Positions 60,465 to 64,000 of a stretch of DNA of 64,000 nt are shown here, in pieces (the first letter of the stretch is position 1; each line of letters starts with the position of its first letter). The DNA lies in contig CAVTBC010000001.1 in the NCBI GenBank assembly GCA_963732865.1, forward strand, positions 682,001 to 746,000. The letters are read 5' to 3'. Both the position numbers and the translations under genes were made by a program. The notes below the pieces were generated by a model. The model did not search any database. It was not told the origin of the DNA and was given only the letters and a program-made list of their open reading frames with translations. The stretch comes from JADLGL01 sp963732865. Its GTDB lineage: Bacteria > Pseudomonadota > Alphaproteobacteria > Rhizobiales > Kaistiaceae.

Positions 60465-62673
60465 CTTCGAGGTACCGTCCCGCTGCTTTGAGGGCGCCGA
60501 CATCTGTGCCGAGCGGGGCAATGATGTCTTCGATCGCTGCCCGAACGCCCTGGGCCATCTCCTTGCCGCCGCACACCAATATCTGCGCACCACGCTGAAC
60601 CAGGGAGCGCAGCGCTTCCCCGTCGCCGCGAATGCGATCCTGGACATAGGAGCCGCCGACAACACGCGAGAAAGCCGTGAGCAAACGCGTGAGCCGCGAC
60701 TCCCGCTGGTAGCGGGCCAACGTCGAGCCGTAGAGAAAATCGGAATCCGGATCGCGGCCGCCCCAATAGAGGTGAATCGGGCGGCGGCGGTCATTGGCGC
60801 CGATGAAACCGATGAAAGGCGCGATGCCGGTTCCGGCGCCGATCAGAATAATGGGCCTCTTGCCGCGGCGCGGACGGAAGTCCGGGTTCGACTTGACGAA
60901 GGCGTCGATCCGATCGCCCGGCTGCAGGCCGTGCAGGAACTCGGAGCAGGCGCCGCCTGACTGTTTGCGCACGCAGATTTCGAGATAGCCGTCGCCGCTC
61001 GACGAAGCGAGGGAGTAGTAGCGCGGCGCGGTCATGCCCGGTGGAATGATGCCGACGAGGTCACCGGCCTCGAAGCGGGCCAGGCGCGGCGCGTTGCCGA
61101 ACAGGCGCTTCAGGCCGCTCGGCCCGCGCGGCAGCGCGAAACGAAGGACCGCGGTCGGCGCCTGGACCTCGGCGCCGTAGTCAGTGCGCTCCTCCAGGGT
61201 GATGGCGACTGTCTGCGGTCGCGCCGCGACATGGGCAAGCTGCAAAGGCACGCCGAGCCGGTCGCCGATCTCGCGGCCCCAACGTTCGAAGGTCTGCGAG
61301 GATTGGCGATCAACCGTCGCGAAGGCGTGGAACGGCCGCCAGCCCGTATCTGTGAGGGCCACCTCGACATCGGTCGCGAATTGGCAGAACTGCGCGAAGC
61401 TGCGGTCGCCGAAGCCAAGGACGGCGAAAGCCGGCGGCTCGCCGCGCCAGCGCTGCAGCCGGTTGAGAAACCGGTTCGCCGAGGCCGGCGGACCGCCGTC
61501 GCCATAGGTCGCGGTGAGGACAAAGACCTGCTGCGCACGCGGATAGTTGCGCGCAAGCCGGTTCATTGGAGCGATGTGAACGCGCCGGCCCGCCTGGATC
61601 AGTGCCTGATGCAGTGCGCCGGCGAAGCCCCAGGTGGAATTGCCCTCGCTGCCGACGAGGATCACCACATCAGCGGCACCCGGACGGACATTGCCTGAGA
61701 TGCGCGGCGCTTCCCGGCGACGGCGCCACCAGATGACAATGCCGCTCGCCGCCATCACCGGCACGGAGAGCGCGGCGATGCCGAGAAGGAGGCCGAGCCA
61801 CCAAGCGCCCTCGCCTGTGTGCAGGAGGTAGATCGCCTCGTAGAGCGACTGACCGAAACTGTTGGGCGTGAAGTCGAGCAAAGCGCCGGTCGCCTGGTCG
61901 ACATAGCCGACGCCGGAAGCAGTGGTTAGCGTGAAGACGTCGGAGGGGTCGCCGGCAAAGGGGAAGACGAGTTCGCGCAGCGACGTCAGCGGTGCTTGCT
62001 GCAGCGCGGCGAGCTCGGTGATCGTCGCCGGCGTCCCGCCATCCACATTGTCGGGGAATGGCAAGAAGTTGTTGGAGCCGTCGGACACGAAGCCGAACGT
62101 CACCAGCGACATGTAGACCCCGGTGAGCGCCGACAGCAGCAGACCGACAATGACGAAGCGCGCGAGGTTGACGTGCAGCCGCTGCGTGCCGCTGCCGCGG
62201 GCGCGGCTGACAAGATGACGCCAGCCGCCGAGGCGACGCACCACCATCATCATGCCGGAGACCGCAAGGATCGCGAGCGCCAGGGCCGCAATGCCGGTGA
62301 CAATCCGACCCGCATCGCCGAGGAATAGCGAGCGGTGAAGTTCGGTAAAGAAGCCGAAAACGCCCGACGTTTCGTATGGGCCAAGGCTCGCACCTGTGGC
62401 CGGGTCGACATAGTCGGCGGCCGCAGTACCGGTGGCGTCATAGTAATAGACGACGATCGAGCCGGAGGCGGTGCGCACGATCTTGTCGATGTCGCTGTAG
62501 TGGTCGGCGACCGACGCGGCGACGGCGGCGACATTGAGGCCGGCCGATTGCGTGCCGGCCGCGGTGATCTGCTCACTCGCGGGGTTGAGCGACAGCACTG
62601 CACCGGTAATCGCCATGAAACAGACGATGACCGATGCCGCGAGCGCGAAGATGGCGTGAACCCGGCGAATCAT
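60454..62673 (-). CDS. PepSY-TM / flavodoxin / FAD-NADPH reductase fusion
   Basis: A 739-residue membrane flavoprotein. Residues 1-330 are a PepSY-associated membrane part with four spans and a periplasmic domain (VYYYDATGTAAADYVDPATG, repeated near FGFFTELHRSLFLG). Then a flavodoxin-like module (VILVGSEGNSTWGFAGALHQ), and an FAD/NADPH reductase resembling sulfite reductase alpha or cytochrome P450 reductase (PRYYSLASSSGDGYLEICVRK, IILIGAGTGIAPFIGFI, CGGKEMAQGVRAAI). It should pull electrons from NADPH through FAD and FMN to the periplasm. It is 21 bases after the DUF2271 gene and just before apbE. Confidence 0.87.
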   Translation of the reverse strand: MIRRVHAIFALAASVIVCFMAITGAVLSLNPASEQITAAGTQSAGLNVAAVAASVADHYSDIDKIVRTASGSIVVYYYDATGTAAADYVDPATGASLGPYETSGVFGFFTELHRSLFLGDAGRIVTGIAALALAILAVSGMMMVVRRLGGWRHLVSRARGSGTQRLHVNLARFVIVGLLLSALTGVYMSLVTFGFVSDGSNNFLPFPDNVDGGTPATITELAALQQAPLTSLRELVFPFAGDPSDVFTLTTASGVGYVDQATGALLDFTPNSFGQSLYEAIYLLHTGEGAWWLGLLLGIAALSVPVMAASGIVIWWRRRREAPRISGNVRPGAADVVILVGSEGNSTWGFAGALHQALIQAGRRVHIAPMNRLARNYPRAQQVFVLTATYGDGGPPASANRFLNRLQRWRGEPPAFAVLGFGDRSFAQFCQFATDVEVALTDTGWRPFHAFATVDRQSSQTFERWGREIGDRLGVPLQLAHVAARPQTVAITLEERTDYGAEVQAPTAVLRFALPRGPSGLKRLFGNAPRLARFEAGDLVGIIPPGMTAPRYYSLASSSGDGYLEICVRKQSGGACSEFLHGLQPGDRIDAFVKSNPDFRPRRGKRPIILIGAGTGIAPFIGFIGANDRRRPIHLYWGGRDPDSDFLYGSTLARYQRESRLTRLLTAFSRVVGGSYVQDRIRGDGEALRSLVQRGAQILVCGGKEMAQGVRAAIEDIIAPLGTDVGALKAAGRYLEDVY

Positions 62674-62694
62674 GGGTGCTGACCTGCCGCCGAA

Positions 62695-63180
62695 CTACAT
62701 CTGGATGGTGAGCGAGGAGACGTAGCCGGTACCGGTGAAGGCCTGGCCCGAATTTGCTTGCTGCAGCGGAACGATGATCGCGGCCGAATAGTAGGCGCCA
62801 TGCTCGGAGGCGCTGTCGACGTGGATCTCATAGCCGGCATCGATCAGCGCGTCGGCAATCTCGACGGCAACGGAGAAGGTGCGGCCGCTGCCGACGCTGG
62901 CGCCGGTGACGCCGTCGATTTGGCCGGCCGCAGCGACGCCGCGATACCAGGTGCGCAGCTCGCGATAGTAGCGGGTGTTGTGGCCGGCGACGTAGAGCGT
63001 CGACTGGTAAGTGCCGGCGGCGTCGGTTAGGTAGATCGCGACATAGGCCGAATGGCCCTGCCAGCTGCCCATTTGGCCAGAGACGGTGACTGTCTTGGCC
63101 AGCGCCATGCGGGGCAGGACCAGCGCCGTCGTCACCACCAGGGCGGCGACAACCTTCTTGGCGGCGGCGGATTTCTTCAT
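62695..63180 (-). CDS. DUF2271 secreted protein, possible flavinylation target
   Basis: A 161-residue protein with a signal peptide (MKKSAAAKKVVAALVVTTAL, cut near MALAK). The body has the DUF2271 pattern (ITL-like strands, SAYVAIYLTDAAGTYQSTLYVAG, WYRGVAAAGQIDG) and the sequence DGVTGAS at 89-95, close to the D-x-x-[S/T]-G-A-[S/T] motif to which ApbE attaches FMN. It lies first in an operon with the PepSY reductase and apbE, an association already described for extracytosolic flavinylation systems. It would pass electrons outside the membrane. Confidence 0.8.
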   Translation of the reverse strand: MKKSAAAKKVVAALVVTTALVLPRMALAKTVTVSGQMGSWQGHSAYVAIYLTDAAGTYQSTLYVAGHNTRYYRELRTWYRGVAAAGQIDGVTGASVGSGRTFSVAVEIADALIDAGYEIHVDSASEHGAYYSAAIIVPLQQANSGQAFTGTGYVSSLTIQM

Positions 63181-63209
63181 AGTGGGAGCCTAGTTAGGTG
63201 GTGCGGTTG

Positions 63210-63247
63210 CCTGAAAGAGCCACACCAACCTGACAGGGTCCTGAAGG
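63210..63247. promoter_or_regulatory. Three direct repeats of CCTGAMRG in the divergent promoter region
   Basis: CCTGAAAG (63210), CCTGACAG (63229) and CCTGAAGG (63240) lie between the DUF2271 gene and the response regulator gene. The last two start 11 bases apart, the spacing that OmpR/PhoB-type regulators use, so this may be the regulator's own binding site controlling both directions. Confidence 0.4.
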
Positions 63248-63319
63248 AACAAAGATAATTGCTTCAGCTTGGCGTCAGTTCCCGGCGCCATTGTCAGCTC
63301 TTGGAGATGGGGACAGAAT

Positions 63320-63976
63320 TTGCGTGTTTTGCTGATCGAAGACGACCATGTGCTGGGAGCGGCCATTCGTGACCACATTGCTTCCAGCGGCCATGGCGTC
63401 GATTGGGTGAAGCGCGCGGACGAGGCCCGGCTTGCTCTGGGCGCAGCGCCCTACGAATTGATCCTGCTGGACCTCAATCTGCCGGACGGGCGCGGTCTCG
63501 ACCTGCTGCGCGAACTGCGCGCTGCGCAGAACAAGACGCCCGTGATTATCGCCACCGCGCAGGATCAGATCGCCGTCCGCATCGAAGGGCTCAATGCCGG
63601 GGCCGACGATTATCTCGTCAAACCTTTCGACCTCTCGGAGATGAGCGCACGGTTGGCCGCGGTGGCGCGCCGCTATGCCGGCAATCCGGTCCCGGCCATC
63701 GTCATCGGCGCTGTGTCGATCGACTTCACCAGCAAGATTCTGATGGTCGACGGCAAGCTGGCAACGCTCACCGCGCGGGAATGGGCCGTGCTCGGGCGCC
63801 TGCTGCAGCGGCGCGGCGCGATCGTCAACAAGAGCGAGATCGAGGATTCGCTCTACGCGTTCGGCGCAGAGATCGAGAGCAACGCGGTCGAGGTCTATAT
63901 CAGCCGGCTGCGCAAGAAACTCGGCCGAGACTTCATCAAGACGTCGCGCGGCCTTGGCTACACAGTGGCCGCCTGA
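63320..63976 (+). CDS. OmpR-family response regulator
   Basis: I start it at the TTG at 63320, with a GGGGA site at proper spacing, since the receiver domain begins directly with RVLLIEDDH; the in-frame ATG at 63269 adds 17 odd residues. Of 218 residues, Asp8/Asp9 bind Mg, Asp51 (LLDLNLPDG) is the phosphorylation site, and Lys101 (YLVKPFD) completes the pocket. The C-terminal winged helix (LTAREWAVLGRLL, YISRLRKKLGRDFIKTSRGLGY) binds DNA. It is divergent from DUF2271 and followed by a kinase gene. Confidence 0.93.
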   Translation: MRVLLIEDDHVLGAAIRDHIASSGHGVDWVKRADEARLALGAAPYELILLDLNLPDGRGLDLLRELRAAQNKTPVIIATAQDQIAVRIEGLNAGADDYLVKPFDLSEMSARLAAVARRYAGNPVPAIVIGAVSIDFTSKILMVDGKLATLTAREWAVLGRLLQRRGAIVNKSEIEDSLYAFGAEIESNAVEVYISRLRKKLGRDFIKTSRGLGYTVAA

Positions 63977-63978
63977 CC

Positions 63979-64000
63979 ATGAAGCGAAGTTCGATCGCCT
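63979..64000 (+). CDS. Start of a sensor histidine kinase gene, cut by the window edge
   Basis: ATG at 63979, two bases past the response regulator stop, opens MKRSSIA before the sequence ends. The position and basic start fit the partner kinase of the OmpR-type regulator, but only seven codons are visible. Confidence 0.5.

Overview
The window is GC-rich, densely packed DNA that reads as an alphaproteobacterium, most likely Hyphomicrobiales (Rhizobiales). The evidence is the guaB-rsmB-mtnN-guaA and ppx-rlmE gene orders, the many ATGA start/stop overlaps, and the set of BMP-type, Dpp-type and tripartite tricarboxylate transporters. The genus cannot be fixed from the sequence alone. I saw no rRNA, tRNA, CRISPR array, integrase or intact insertion sequence.

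Layout. 0-5 kb: small secreted or stress-type genes (SRPBCC, YVTN propeller, a frameshifted RGTI-type protein, DHFR-like, YCII, cupin, SnoaL-like). 5-14 kb: housekeeping block with guanine nucleotide synthesis (guaB, guaA), rRNA methyltransferases (rsmB-type, rlmE), an MTA/SAH nucleosidase, Ppx/GppA and an MFS exporter. 14-25.5 kb: cytochrome c, a RimK-like ATP-grasp/GNAT pair, a fatty acid desaturase, a DEAD-box helicase, a secreted beta/gamma-crystallin protein, and a ferric-reductase-like oxidoreductase. 24-34.5 kb: a nitrogen-salvage locus. It has a gamma-glutamyltransferase-like amidohydrolase, a TetR regulator, an amidase and a cysteine hydrolase on the minus strand, divergent from a BMP-type ABC importer and a Rieske oxygenase. 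A sigma-54 promoter and two copies of one palindrome point to shared control. 34.6-41.7 kb: SBF-like and MarC membrane proteins and a complete dppABCDF-type operon.

42-57 kb is the accessory region. It opens with a remnant of a UDP-glucose dehydrogenase gene. It holds two GT61-type enzymes (one fused to GT2), a GT11-like enzyme, a sulfotransferase, and a three-part sulfotransferase/coiled-coil/DUF616 protein. It then has a tightly coupled operon of a protein made of eight 36-38 residue repeats, an HExxH peptide beta-hydroxylase-like enzyme, a free-standing acyl carrier protein, a serine-hydrolase-fold protein and an AMP-forming ligase. I read this operon as a candidate ribosomally made, modified peptide (RiPP) system with a multi-core precursor and an unusual carrier-protein arm. 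It is the most interesting object in the window.

54.4-59.5 kb: TctC and a TctA-TctB-like fusion, separated by a methyltransferase and an opposing ATP-grasp protein. 59.5-64 kb: an extracytoplasmic flavinylation/electron-transfer unit (DUF2271, PepSY-flavodoxin reductase, ApbE) with a divergent two-component system that runs off the right edge. Four genes (near 2.2, 16.9, 25.9 and 27.9 kb) are each split by a small indel. These are either assembly errors or real gene decay.
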